From CAZEKB01 sp964512225 (GTDB taxonomy: Bacteria; Myxococcota_A; UBA796; UBA9615), in the NCBI GenBank assembly GCA_964512225.1, contig CAZEKB010000001.1, positions 62,001 to 126,000 on the forward strand: a stretch of 64,000 bases of DNA, in the 5' to 3' direction. Below are positions 1 through 7,242 of the stretch, piece after piece. Position 1 is the first letter of the stretch. The number at the start of each line of letters is the position of its first letter. The translations under genes were made by a program, and so were the position numbers. The notes under the pieces are model-generated. The model searched no databases. It had not been told where the DNA came from and saw nothing but the letters and a program-made list of their open reading frames with translations.

Positions 1-891
1 GTTCGAGGTCGTCCACACGTGACGCGCCAAGTCGAGGCCTCCGGGGGCGTGTTCGGCGAGAAACGACACGAAGATGAAGAGCCCGTAGCGGTGCAGGAAC
101 GAGCTCTCGTCCGCGAGCGGGAGGTCCGTGGCGCTGGTGTAGGCGCCCAGGACCCAGGCGTAGGTGTTCCAGTCGGGCTCGACCAGGTCCTCCGACCACG
201 TCGCCGACGCCTCCCAGTACCAGCGGTCCACGCCCCCCGACGCCGGTCCCCCCATCTGCACGGCGTGGAACAGCTCGTGCGTCGCGAGCTCCACGGACCC
301 GGGATCGTCCCGCATGCTCGACATCACGACGTACGCGTGCTCGGAGCCGCTGCACATCGTGGTGTATCCGCCGTCGAAGCCGATCGACGGAGAGCCCCCG
401 CCGCTGTTGCCGAAGTAGAACGGGATCTTCTGGTCCGGGTTGCCCGCCGGCTCGGGGTAGCCGGCGTCGAGGAACCGCCCTCGAACGACCTCGAGGGCGT
501 CGAGGAGGTACTGGGCCGTGGCCTCGGGCAGGCTGACGGCGGGACCCCACTCCACGGAGAAGTGGTCGCTCTCGAGGGCGTTCGCGAGGCGGAGATCGCA
601 GGACACGTTGCCCCGGGGAGCCGACGCTCCGGATCCGCCCTCCGCCCCGAAGGCGCCGGGCAGCAGGGCGTCGGCGCGGGCCCGCAGGCCGTCGTCCAGA
701 GCCTCCCAGCCGGCCTGCACGGTCCGGACGTCCATCGTCCCGCAAGTCGGGTGGGGGGCGTCGCTCAGCCTCCCGATCCGGTCCAGGGCCTCCCCCGCCT
801 GCACCGCGTCGTCGAATGTCTGCGCAGACGCGGGGCCGGCCGGGGCTGTGAGGGCGGCGATGGAAAGCAGCGCGGAGAGGCGAAAGCTCAT
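1..891 (-). CDS. Secreted HExxH putative metalloprotease (partial, 3' end off window)
   Basis: The 297 visible residues begin with a clear signal peptide (hydrophobic core then PASAQ, cleavage around residue 24), so the protein is exported. The zincin motif HELFH lies at residues 205-209 inside ATHELFHAVQ, followed by an aromatic-rich stretch with WYWEAS. This arrangement resembles a secreted putative metalloprotease family known from myxobacteria (MXAN_6640-like); that link is from memory of the family and was not searched. The reading frame runs off the left edge without a stop, so a C-terminal part is missing. It lies 36 bases downstream of lexA on the same strand and may be cotranscribed. 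The substrate cannot be told from sequence. Confidence 0.75.
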   Translation of the reverse strand, partial: MSFRLSALLSIAALTAPAGPASAQTFDDAVQAGEALDRIGRLSDAPHPTCGTMDVRTVQAGWEALDDGLRARADALLPGAFGAEGGSGASAPRGNVSCDLRLANALESDHFSVEWGPAVSLPEATAQYLLDALEVVRGRFLDAGYPEPAGNPDQKIPFYFGNSGGGSPSIGFDGGYTTMCSGSEHAYVVMSSMRDDPGSVELATHELFHAVQMGGPASGGVDRWYWEASATWSEDLVEPDWNTYAWVLGAYTSATDLPLADESSFLHRYGLFIFVSFLAEHAPGGLDLARHVWTTSN

Positions 892-927
892 TCGGGGACG
901 TGGAAGCTATCACGCCCCCCCGGCGCG

Positions 928-1605
928 TCACGCGAGCTTGCGGTACACCCCCACCACCACGCCGATGATGTTGACGGCCTTGAAGTCCGACGCGTTCACG
1001 TAGATCGGGCTCATCGTGTTGTTCGCCGGCTGCAGGCGGATGCGATCGCCTTCCCGGTAGAACCGCTTCACCGTGGACTCCCCGTCCACCATGACGACCG
1101 CGATCTCGCCGTTGCGGACCGTCAGCTGCTTGCGGATGAAGAGGTAGTCGCCCGGGAGGATCCCGTCCAGGATCATCGACTCCCCGTTGACCCGCAGCGC
1201 GAACACCTTGCCGCCGCCGGGGACCATGCAGCTGTCGACGTGCAGGGTCTCCTCTCGGTGTTCGAACGCGAGCGCCGGGGCGCCTGCGTTCACGCGGCCG
1301 AAGACGGGGATCTCCACGAGCCCCTCGACGAGGGGGACGACCTGGTCTTCCACGAAGGTGCCGAACTCGGCCAGCGCCTTGTCCGTGAGGGCCATCGCGC
1401 GCGCGAGCGCCCCCTTGCCGCTTCGCCCCACGCGCGAGAGGTACCCCTTGCGCTCGAGCGCGCGGATGTGATCGCTGACGCCGTTCGTGGACTTGATGCC
1501 CATGGCGTCCCCGATCTCGCGATAGGACGGCAGCACTCCGTCCTCCGCCACGCGATCGTGGATGTACTCGAGGATGGTTCGTTGACGCGCCGACAGACCC
1601 TGCAT
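928..1605 (-). CDS. lexA: LexA SOS repressor
   Basis: Transcriptional repressor and self-cleaving S24 peptidase of the SOS response. Of 225 residues, 1-65 form the winged-helix DNA-binding domain (RQRTILEYIHDRVAEDG, then a recognition-helix region STNGVSDHIRALERKG). The linker holds the Ala107-Gly108 cleavage site (VNAGAP). The catalytic dyad is Ser143 (NGESMI) and Lys180 (TVKRFY). The linker between residues 62 and 98 is somewhat longer than in E. coli LexA. It has an ATG start, a divergent promoter region and a palindrome upstream that probably serves for autoregulation. The family assignment is secure. Confidence 0.97.
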   Translation of the reverse strand: MQGLSARQRTILEYIHDRVAEDGVLPSYREIGDAMGIKSTNGVSDHIRALERKGYLSRVGRSGKGALARAMALTDKALAEFGTFVEDQVVPLVEGLVEIPVFGRVNAGAPALAFEHREETLHVDSCMVPGGGKVFALRVNGESMILDGILPGDYLFIRKQLTVRNGEIAVVMVDGESTVKRFYREGDRIRLQPANNTMSPIYVNASDFKAVNIIGVVVGVYRKLA

Positions 1606-1648
1606 TGCTCACCTCCGCCCGGGCGGCCGCGATCGCGGCTGCCCATTT

Positions 1649-1662
1649 GTTCAGTAATGAAC
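1649..1662. promoter_or_regulatory. Candidate LexA operator (GTTC-N6-GAAC palindrome)
   Basis: A perfect inverted repeat, GTTCAGTAATGAAC, lies in the 158-base divergent gap between lexA and the rhomboid-like gene and overlaps the likely -10 regions of both. LexA boxes of several bacterial groups are built from GTTC/GAAC half-sites. The six-base spacer is neither the Gram-positive GAAC-N4-GTTC nor the alphaproteobacterial direct repeat. A second small palindrome, TGTACA, lies 4 bases to the right of it at 1667-1672. Confidence 0.6.
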
Positions 1663-1682
1663 GGATGTACAGTATTTGTCAA
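1654..1682 (-). promoter_or_regulatory. Candidate lexA promoter
   Basis: Reading the minus strand, TTGACA (1682-1677) matches the sigma-70 -35 consensus. After a 17-base spacer comes CATTAC (1659-1654), a weak -10 lying inside the palindrome. Repressor bound there would block polymerase, as expected for an autoregulated lexA. Confidence 0.5.
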
Positions 1683-1763
1683 GCCCCCCCTTCGGGACGG
1701 CAGCCTCCGACCGCGGTGTTAGCATCGCGGACGCTCCTCCCACGCCCTTGGACGGAGAGACGA

Positions 1764-2573
1764 TTGGCCCGCACCAGCCCCCCTCGCCGCTTCTCCGACG
1801 GCAGCTTCGGAGTCGTATTCACGCCCCTGACGCGGTTCCTGCTGTGGCTGTACGGCGGCGTGTGGCTCGCGCTCGTCCTCCTCACCAACTGGATGCCGGC
1901 GTCGTGGAGCCGCGTCCCGATCGCGACCGGTGAGTTCGGCGACGCGACCTACTTCAGCCTGTGGCAGCTGCTCCTGCTCTACCCGCCGGGAGACGGGGGC
2001 GTCGCCGGCCCGGGCTTCCACCTGTGGCAGCTCGTCACCGCGCACTTCGTGCACGCCCCCGGGGCCGTGATCTCGGTGGTGCTCAACCTGCTCATGCTCG
2101 TGTTCTTCGTGGGGCCCGTGGAGAACATGCTCGGCCGGCGGCGGTTCGGCGTCGTGTGGGTGGCGACCGCGGTCGGGGCGTCGCTCGGGGCGGTCCTGTT
2201 CGGCCTGGTGCAGGGGAGCGTCGTGCCCGGCTCCGGCATCGGCCCCGGGATCATCACGCTCGTGGTCGTCTTCTGCGCGCTGATGCCCGAGGCCACGATC
2301 AACCTCTTCTTCCTGCTTCCCCTCAAGGCGAAGTACATCGGCTGGTTCACGGCGGGCCTCACGGTCCTGTACGCCCTCGCCGCGCCCCAGTCCGGCGGCT
2401 ACGAGGTGGGCGGCCTGGCCCTCGGCTACGCCGCGTGGCGCTGGGGCGACGACGTCTCCCCCCGTCGGATCCGCCTCAAGCTCAAGGCCCGGAAGATCCA
2501 GAAGAAGATCTCGAAGTTCGAGGTCATCGACGGCGGCGGAAGCGGCAAGGACGACCCGCCCATCTACCACTGA
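1764..2573 (+). CDS. Rhomboid-like membrane protein, probably catalytically inactive
   Basis: A 269-residue polytopic membrane protein with the rhomboid fold signature: WQLVTAHFVH (residues 88-97), then a helix with a conserved Asn (VVLNLL, N108), and LFFLLPLKAKYI (181-192), a typical rhomboid segment after the GxSG helix. The expected nucleophile motif GxSG reads GSGIGPGII (157-164), so the serine is missing. The final helix has YEVGGLALGY where an active rhomboid has the catalytic His. It is therefore likely a pseudoprotease (derlin/iRhom-like logic; inference). I chose the TTG at 1764 because a GGAG lies just upstream; the longer open frame overlaps the lexA operator. First gene of an operon divergent from lexA. 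Confidence 0.75.
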   Translation: MARTSPPRRFSDGSFGVVFTPLTRFLLWLYGGVWLALVLLTNWMPASWSRVPIATGEFGDATYFSLWQLLLLYPPGDGGVAGPGFHLWQLVTAHFVHAPGAVISVVLNLLMLVFFVGPVENMLGRRRFGVVWVATAVGASLGAVLFGLVQGSVVPGSGIGPGIITLVVVFCALMPEATINLFFLLPLKAKYIGWFTAGLTVLYALAAPQSGGYEVGGLALGYAAWRWGDDVSPRRIRLKLKARKIQKKISKFEVIDGGGSGKDDPPIYH

Positions 2574-2578
2574 GCCCC

Positions 2579-3013
2579 TTGACCCCCCGACTGCGGGCCG
2601 CCGCCCTCGTCGCCGTGCTCGCGGTCATCCCCGTGAGCGCGGCCTACTACGCCCGCAGCGTCGACGCGACCGAGCTCGGCGTGGACGAGTGCCTCGACGG
2701 CGGCGATCTGTGCGTGGGAGAGCCGGTCGGGTGGGGCTTCGGTCGGATCCTCCGGGCCGACGGCGACGACGTGGTCATGACGCTGCGGGGCGGTCGCGAG
2801 GTCGCCCTGGTGGACTGGGACGACCGCCCGCACCTGCCGGTCGGCCTCGTGGTGTCGATCGCGGGCACCTACGAGGGCCACGCCACCCTCTCCGTCGACC
2901 GGCACCAGCTCCACCCGCTGCGCCGGATCAAGGAGGTGGTCGGCCTCCTCGGGCTCGGGGGGTGGCTGCTCGCGGTCGGCGTCTTCCTTCGCGGTCGAAT
3001 GCGGGAGCCCTGA
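2579..3013 (+). CDS. Hypothetical membrane-anchored protein
   Basis: 144 residues from a TTG five bases after the rhomboid-like gene's stop. An N-terminal hydrophobic segment (roughly residues 6-22) could be a signal anchor. A small beta-rich extracytoplasmic domain follows, with a Cys pair (DECLDGGDLC), and a second hydrophobic segment (about 119-136) precedes a short basic tail. No family recognised. Its stop abuts the GTG of the next gene, so the three genes at 1764-3553 are very likely one operon. The protein-level evidence is weak, but codon usage and tight spacing support it as real. Confidence 0.6.
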   Translation: MTPRLRAAALVAVLAVIPVSAAYYARSVDATELGVDECLDGGDLCVGEPVGWGFGRILRADGDDVVMTLRGGREVALVDWDDRPHLPVGLVVSIAGTYEGHATLSVDRHQLHPLRRIKEVVGLLGLGGWLLAVGVFLRGRMREP

Positions 3014-3553
3014 GTGGCCGATCTCGTCACTCACGCGCTCACGACGCTCCTCGCGGGGCGCGCCGCGAAGCTCGAGTCCCCGGCCCTCGGCTGGTTCCTC
3101 TCGGGTGCCTTCATGCCGGACTTCGTCGCGCGGGCGCCGACGATCCTCATCGGGAAGCTCGTGGGCCCGGTCCTGCCGCCCGGCGACTACGGCCTCGCCG
3201 CGTTCGCCTTCTCGTCGCTGCACACTCCGTTCGGCTTCGGACTGGTCGCGGCGGCGGTGGTCCTCGCCCTCCCGGAGCGGTACTTGCGTCCCCTGCCCCG
3301 CTTCGGCGCCTGGAAGCTGCTCATGTACGGGGCCGCCCTGCACATGGCCCTGGACGTCCTCCAGATCCAGTACTCGATGCCGCCGATGCTGTTCTTCCCG
3401 GTCTCCCTGTGGGGGCTCGACATCGGCTTCCTCGGCACCGAGGACTCGATCCTGTCCTGGCCCGTCCTCGTCCCGCTCGCGGCCTTCGTCGAGTGGCGGC
3501 GCCGCCAAGCGCCGAGGGCGGCCCCATCCTCGGGACCGCCCTCGACTGCTTGA
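3014..3553 (+). CDS. YdjM-like membrane protein (putative metal-dependent hydrolase, LexA-binding-associated family)
   Basis: 179 residues, four or so membrane segments. It has the motif layout of the YdjM family: DLVTHA near the N-terminus, GAFMPDF, SLHTPFG and HMALDVLQ, i.e. paired His/Asp residues at membrane boundaries. In E. coli ydjM is an SOS gene under LexA control, and here the gene sits in the operon divergent from lexA, which supports both the family call and SOS regulation (inference). It starts with GTG immediately after the preceding stop. The biochemical activity of the family is not established. Confidence 0.65.
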   Translation: MADLVTHALTTLLAGRAAKLESPALGWFLSGAFMPDFVARAPTILIGKLVGPVLPPGDYGLAAFAFSSLHTPFGFGLVAAAVVLALPERYLRPLPRFGAWKLLMYGAALHMALDVLQIQYSMPPMLFFPVSLWGLDIGFLGTEDSILSWPVLVPLAAFVEWRRRQAPRAAPSSGPPSTA

Positions 3554-3568
3554 CCGTTCGCGGCGCCG

Positions 3569-4723
3569 TCATCGGCCCGCGTAGTACCGGCCTCGTCGGT
3601 AGGCACGCCGGCTCCATCGGGGCTGCCGGTCGGTGTCGCACGAGCTGCCGCTCGACTGGGCGTAGCGCCCGCGGCCGTCGCGGACGGCGATGGTCGAGGA
3701 GATCCACTCCGCCTCGAACGGGTCGATGGTCACGGGGAGCCTCGAGCGGAGGGTCCGTCGCCGCAGCTGGGCCACGACCTCGAGGGTGCAGTCGCCCACC
3801 GGCAGGTCGCGGATCGTCACCGACTCCCCCCCTCCGACGCGCGCCAGGAGTCGCCCGTCCGGGGAGAAGACGCTGACGCCGAAGCGGTCGTCGTTGCGGA
3901 AGCGCAGGTCGCCGGTCGTGGGGATGCGGACCGAGTACTCGCCCACGGCGAACGGGGAGACGAGGACCTTCATCGTGTCGATGTTGCGACGCCGGTGGGT
4001 CGCCGTGATCTTCGTCCACCCCGTGGGGAGACGCAGGCTCTCGGCCCGGCCGGGGCGCACCTTGATGCGGTCGCCGTTCGCGAGGTGGAGCTTCACGGGC
4101 CGGGGGGCCGGGTTGAAGATGCTGACCCGGCCGAACGGGGCGGGATCGAGGTCCAGGGGCGCGATCTCGAGGCCCGCGAGGGACATGCGGGTCCGCAGGC
4201 CGACGTTCCCCTGGGGGTCGATCAGCTCGACGGTGCTGTTGCGGGTCACGAACGCGCCCCGGGTGCCGCCCGCCCGGACGGTGCCGACGCTGCGGCCGTC
4301 CACGAAGACCTTCATGGGCTGGATCCAGCCGTTGCCGACGTCGACGATCCCCTTGCGCACGAACGGGACGGAGATGCGGGCGGGCCGGCCCCGGCGCGGC
4401 TCGACGAAGTCGCGGCTCGTGCGGAACGTGAGGTGCCGTTTGTTGCAGCGGTAGCGGGTCACGACCTTGTGGTCGCCGCGGTCGAGGGGACCGAAGCGCG
4501 CGGTGGAGTCCGCGCCCACCTTGCCGACGAGCTCGCCGTCGATGATGACCTCGAGCGCCGCGAGGTTCGGGTTGTCGATGAGGACCATCCCCCCGCGGTA
4601 GTCGCGGCTGTGGGTGGGGGAGCGGTCTCGGTCTCGATGTCGGGCCGAGGCGGCCGCAGGAAGGAGCAGGCTGCAGACCGTCAGGATGGCGGCGAGACGC
4701 AGGGTGCTTCGGCGGGTAGGCAT
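3569..4723 (-). CDS. Secreted protein with four PEGA-like repeats
   Basis: 384 residues with a signal peptide (cleavage near LPAAASA-R). Four related beta-rich repeats follow, about 80 residues apart, each with a hydrophobic strand, a Gly-containing turn and a G-x-L/V strand: GMVLIDNPN, KGIVDVGN, FGRVSIFNP and TGDLRFRN open the units. The second halves read like PEGA domains (FVDGRSVGTV, FSPDGRLLARVGGGES). The C-terminus is Arg/Tyr-rich. PEGA-type domains are common in surface proteins of myxobacteria and other deep-branching bacteria; the exact role is unknown. A strong GAGGAGG site precedes the ATG. It is downstream of the LPS gene run but separated by two hairpins, so it may be expressed separately. 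Confidence 0.65.
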   Translation of the reverse strand: MPTRRSTLRLAAILTVCSLLLPAAASARHRDRDRSPTHSRDYRGGMVLIDNPNLAALEVIIDGELVGKVGADSTARFGPLDRGDHKVVTRYRCNKRHLTFRTSRDFVEPRRGRPARISVPFVRKGIVDVGNGWIQPMKVFVDGRSVGTVRAGGTRGAFVTRNSTVELIDPQGNVGLRTRMSLAGLEIAPLDLDPAPFGRVSIFNPAPRPVKLHLANGDRIKVRPGRAESLRLPTGWTKITATHRRRNIDTMKVLVSPFAVGEYSVRIPTTGDLRFRNDDRFGVSVFSPDGRLLARVGGGESVTIRDLPVGDCTLEVVAQLRRRTLRSRLPVTIDPFEAEWISSTIAVRDGRGRYAQSSGSSCDTDRQPRWSRRAYRRGRYYAGR

Positions 4724-4743
4724 GGTCGCCTCCTCATGTTTCG

Positions 4744-4792
4744 CCCGGGGTCATCCCGGGTTCACATCAGGGACGGGGCCTCGCGCCGAGGC
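4744..4792 (-). terminator. Tandem hairpins after the LPS gene run
   Basis: Two GC hairpins lie in the 82-base gap between the glycosyltransferase and the PEGA-like gene. One is GCCTCG-CGC-CGAGGC (4778-4792), the other CCCGGG-GTCAT-CCCGGG (4744-4760). Neither has a U-tract, so they may be attenuating or RNA-stabilising structures rather than classical terminators. Confidence 0.4.
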
Positions 4793-4805
4793 ATTCACAT
4801 CGTTC

Positions 4806-6050
4806 TCAGAACACGGGCCCCGGGGAGCCGCCGAGGGGCTGCGGGATCCGCTTCTCGGGGGGGAAGCTGCCGATGGTCCGTTCGCCGACCCAGCTCCCGT
4901 CGCGCAGGAGCACCGAGGCCATCTCCGCGATCGAGTCCGCGTAGGCGTCCCAGGGCATATCGGCGAAGCACTTCGGCGTGAGCGGGCAGCCGCCCAGCCA
5001 ACACGGGCGGCAGCCGACGTTCGAGAGCACCTTGATGCCCCGCCCGTAGACGTCGATCTCCTGGTGGCAGGTGAGCCCGAACCAGGCCACCACCGGCTTC
5101 TTGAGACCGATCGCGAGGTGCAGGCCGAGCGAGTCCCCCGAGACCACCATGTCGCACGCGGCGACGGCCGCGATCCCGCGCCGGATGCCCTGGGTGCAGG
5201 GCGTCCGCACCACGGGGATGCGGCTCTCCTCGAGGGCGTCGGCGATCTCGGCGTTCCGGCGCTCGTCCTCGGCTCCGCCACCGAGCAGGGCGAAGCGCGT
5301 CCGGTCCTTGCGAGGCACCCTCCCCCACGTGGAGACCATCAGCCGGATCTGGTCCTCGACGGAGTGCTTCTTGTAGGGGTAGCGGGGTCCGCACCCGGTG
5401 TTCCAGCCCACGAGGATCTCGTCGTCCTCGACCCCGGCCACGTGGCGGTCGTCTCGGGCCCAGCGGCGCTCGGCGTCGTCCAGCACGACGACGTACCGGT
5501 CCCGGCGGTACTCGAGCGCCACCGCCTCGGTCATCAGTTGCTGCGCGCTCTTGTCGTTCCCGAAGAACTTCAGCTCGTTGTCGAGCCCCATCCGGTACAG
5601 CTCCGCGGCCGAGTCGCCGATCGGGACGATCGCTCCGCCGTCGTCGATCGTGAACCCGCGCTTCTCCTCCGCGCGCACGAAGTTCATGAGCGCCCCGGCG
5701 GGGATGGACTTGTCCGGGCAGAGCGCGAGGTCGAAACGAAGGGAGTCGAGGATGAGCGGCGTCGACTCGCTGAGGGTCATGACCCGGTCCACCAGCGGGT
5801 TGCCGGCGAGCAGGGCGGCGCCCCGGGGGCGCGTGAGCCACGTGAGGTGCGCCCGCGGGTGCGCTCGGCGAAGGGCGGGGGCGAGGGCCGTGGTGCGGAG
5901 GACGTCGCCCAGCGCGTCGAGCTGGATCAGGAGGATCCGCTCCGGGACGGGGTCGTAGTGAGTGCAGCCCTCGCAGGGGCGGCGGTAGCGGCAGGGGCTG
6001 AATCCGGTGAAGAGTCGGCAGTCGGGCTTCGTCGCCCACTCGGCGGCCAT
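4806..6050 (-). CDS. Glycosyltransferase family 9 (ADP-heptose:LPS heptosyltransferase-like)
   Basis: 414 residues. The GT9 N-terminal motif ILLIQLDALGDVLRTTAL lies near residue 39, and the donor-binding C-terminal half has GWNTGCGPRYPYK, VSGDSLGLHLAIGLKKP and a Cys-rich NVGCRPCWLGGCPLTPKC segment. The N-terminal Cys pattern (CRYRRPCEGC) before the Rossmann fold is a recurring feature of one GT9 subgroup. It probably adds heptose or a related sugar to the LPS inner core at the cytoplasmic face. Last core-LPS gene of the run beginning at lolC; 7 bases separate it from the YcaR-like gene. Acceptor and sugar specificity are unknown. Confidence 0.85.
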   Translation of the reverse strand: MAAEWATKPDCRLFTGFSPCRYRRPCEGCTHYDPVPERILLIQLDALGDVLRTTALAPALRRAHPRAHLTWLTRPRGAALLAGNPLVDRVMTLSESTPLILDSLRFDLALCPDKSIPAGALMNFVRAEEKRGFTIDDGGAIVPIGDSAAELYRMGLDNELKFFGNDKSAQQLMTEAVALEYRRDRYVVVLDDAERRWARDDRHVAGVEDDEILVGWNTGCGPRYPYKKHSVEDQIRLMVSTWGRVPRKDRTRFALLGGGAEDERRNAEIADALEESRIPVVRTPCTQGIRRGIAAVAACDMVVSGDSLGLHLAIGLKKPVVAWFGLTCHQEIDVYGRGIKVLSNVGCRPCWLGGCPLTPKCFADMPWDAYADSIAEMASVLLRDGSWVGERTIGSFPPEKRIPQPLGGSPGPVF

Positions 6051-6057
6051 GGTGGCG

Positions 6058-6252
6058 TCAGTCGTCTCGAGGTGGGGCCGAGTCGGGCTCGGACTCGGAG
6101 ACGAAGTCCGGAACGCCGTCCCGCACCGGGAATCGACGCCCCGCAGGGCTCACGAGGGCGGACCCGTCCTCGGACAGCGTGAGGGGCTCGAGGGTCGTCG
6201 GATCGACGAGCCCCCGCTCGAGCAATCGGGTCATGGAGTCGGCGACCGTCAC
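6058..6252 (-). CDS. Trm112/YcaR-like small protein
   Basis: 64 residues (MTVADSMTRLLERG..., with LVSPAGRRFPVRDGVPDF), typical of the UPF0434/YcaR family, whose genes commonly follow lpxK. The canonical N-terminal Cys pair of many members is missing (LEPLTL instead of CP.C), so metal binding is unlikely. It starts with GTG three bases after lpxK. The family is thought to support partner enzymes; no function is assigned here. Confidence 0.7.
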   Translation of the reverse strand: MTVADSMTRLLERGLVDPTTLEPLTLSEDGSALVSPAGRRFPVRDGVPDFVSESEPDSAPPRDD

Positions 6253-6255
6253 CGC

Positions 6256-7242
6256 TCAGACGCTAACACGGTCGAGGTGCGCCCGGACCGACGTCCACAA
6301 GGGTGCCGTGTCGGCGATCGGGGCCCGCAGGATCAGGACCCGAGGGTCGGCCCAGGCCGCCGCCCAGCGCACCGCGTCCTTCTCCGTGACGACGACGGGG
6401 AGCCCCGAGGGGAGGGCGTCCAGCAGCGCCCTCGACGGGCTCGCGTGATCCGCGAGGTCGTGCCTATGTACGCGGCTCACGCCGCTCACGCGGACGCTCT
6501 CCGCGACGCGCTCGGGGTTCCCCACCCCCGCGATCAAGGCCACCTCGACCGGAGCCGGAGCCGCCGCGCCCGTCGCATCGCAGAGGCTCGGCCGACGGCG
6601 CAGTGTGTGACTCACGCCGCTCACGCCGGGGTCGGTGTCCAGCGCCACGACGCAGTGGGCGCGGCCGAGGCGGCCGGGTCCCTCGCGCTGCGCCGTCGGT
6701 CGGGGGCTCCAGGGTCGGTCGAGGCGGGGGTCGACGCATACGATGTCGACGTCCGCGGGGAGCGGCAGCTGCGCTCCGTCGTCGAGCAGGAACAGGTCGA
6801 CGTCCGGCAGCGACGCAGCCGCGGCCCGACGGTCGGGAGATACGCCGACGGGCACGCCGGGGACCGTCGCGGCGAGCCACGCGGCCTCGTCGCCGAGGAC
6901 CCCGGCCCATGCGTGCGCGGGACGAGGGAGCCCGTCCACCCGCACCGGCGCGGTCCAGGCGGGAAGCCGACTCCCCTCCCCCACCGCGACCCGCGGACCG
7001 CCTCGCGCGCCCCCGTACCCGCGGATCAGGATCGCCGGTCGCAGTCCGTCGGCCCGCGCGTGAGCGGCCAACACCGCCACGATCGGGGTCTTCCCCCGGC
7101 CCCCGAAGGCGAGGTTCCCCACCGACACCGTGGGGCGCCGCAGTCGCCCTCGATCGCCGACCCGACGTCGGACGGCCACGCCGAGGTGGGATGCGCCCGT
7201 GACGACGGCCCCGAGCACGCCGCGGGGGGGCACGAGCCTCAC
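6256..7242 (-). CDS. lpxK: Tetraacyldisaccharide 4'-kinase
   Basis: Phosphorylates the 4' position of the lipid A disaccharide at the inner membrane. 328 residues. The Walker A-type loop is NLAFGGRGKTP, preceded by the family's RPTVSVG strand, and the second half contains the LIAGVGNPERV and VVTEKDAVRW motifs. The start is a GTG overlapping the waaA stop (GTGA), chosen because the upstream frame lies inside waaA. Two copies of the dispersed 9-base-period repeat (6475-6490 and 6610-6625) fall within the gene and encode VSGVS segments. Confidence 0.93.
   Translation of the reverse strand: MRLVPPRGVLGAVVTGASHLGVAVRRRVGDRGRLRRPTVSVGNLAFGGRGKTPIVAVLAAHARADGLRPAILIRGYGGARGGPRVAVGEGSRLPAWTAPVRVDGLPRPAHAWAGVLGDEAAWLAATVPGVPVGVSPDRRAAAASLPDVDLFLLDDGAQLPLPADVDIVCVDPRLDRPWSPRPTAQREGPGRLGRAHCVVALDTDPGVSGVSHTLRRRPSLCDATGAAAPAPVEVALIAGVGNPERVAESVRVSGVSRVHRHDLADHASPSRALLDALPSGLPVVVTEKDAVRWAAAWADPRVLILRAPIADTAPLWTSVRAHLDRVSV
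6475..6490 (+). repeat. Dispersed RCTCACGCSRCTCACG repeat, copy A
   Basis: Core GCTCACGCCGCTCACG in lpxK, preceded by GTACGCG (6468-6474). The second 8-base unit repeats the first at a 9-base period. See the finding on this repeat. Confidence 0.6.
6610..6625 (+). repeat. Dispersed repeat, copy B
   Basis: Core ACTCACGCCGCTCACG in lpxK, 120 bases from copy A and in the same orientation; followed, like copy C, by CCGG. Confidence 0.6.
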
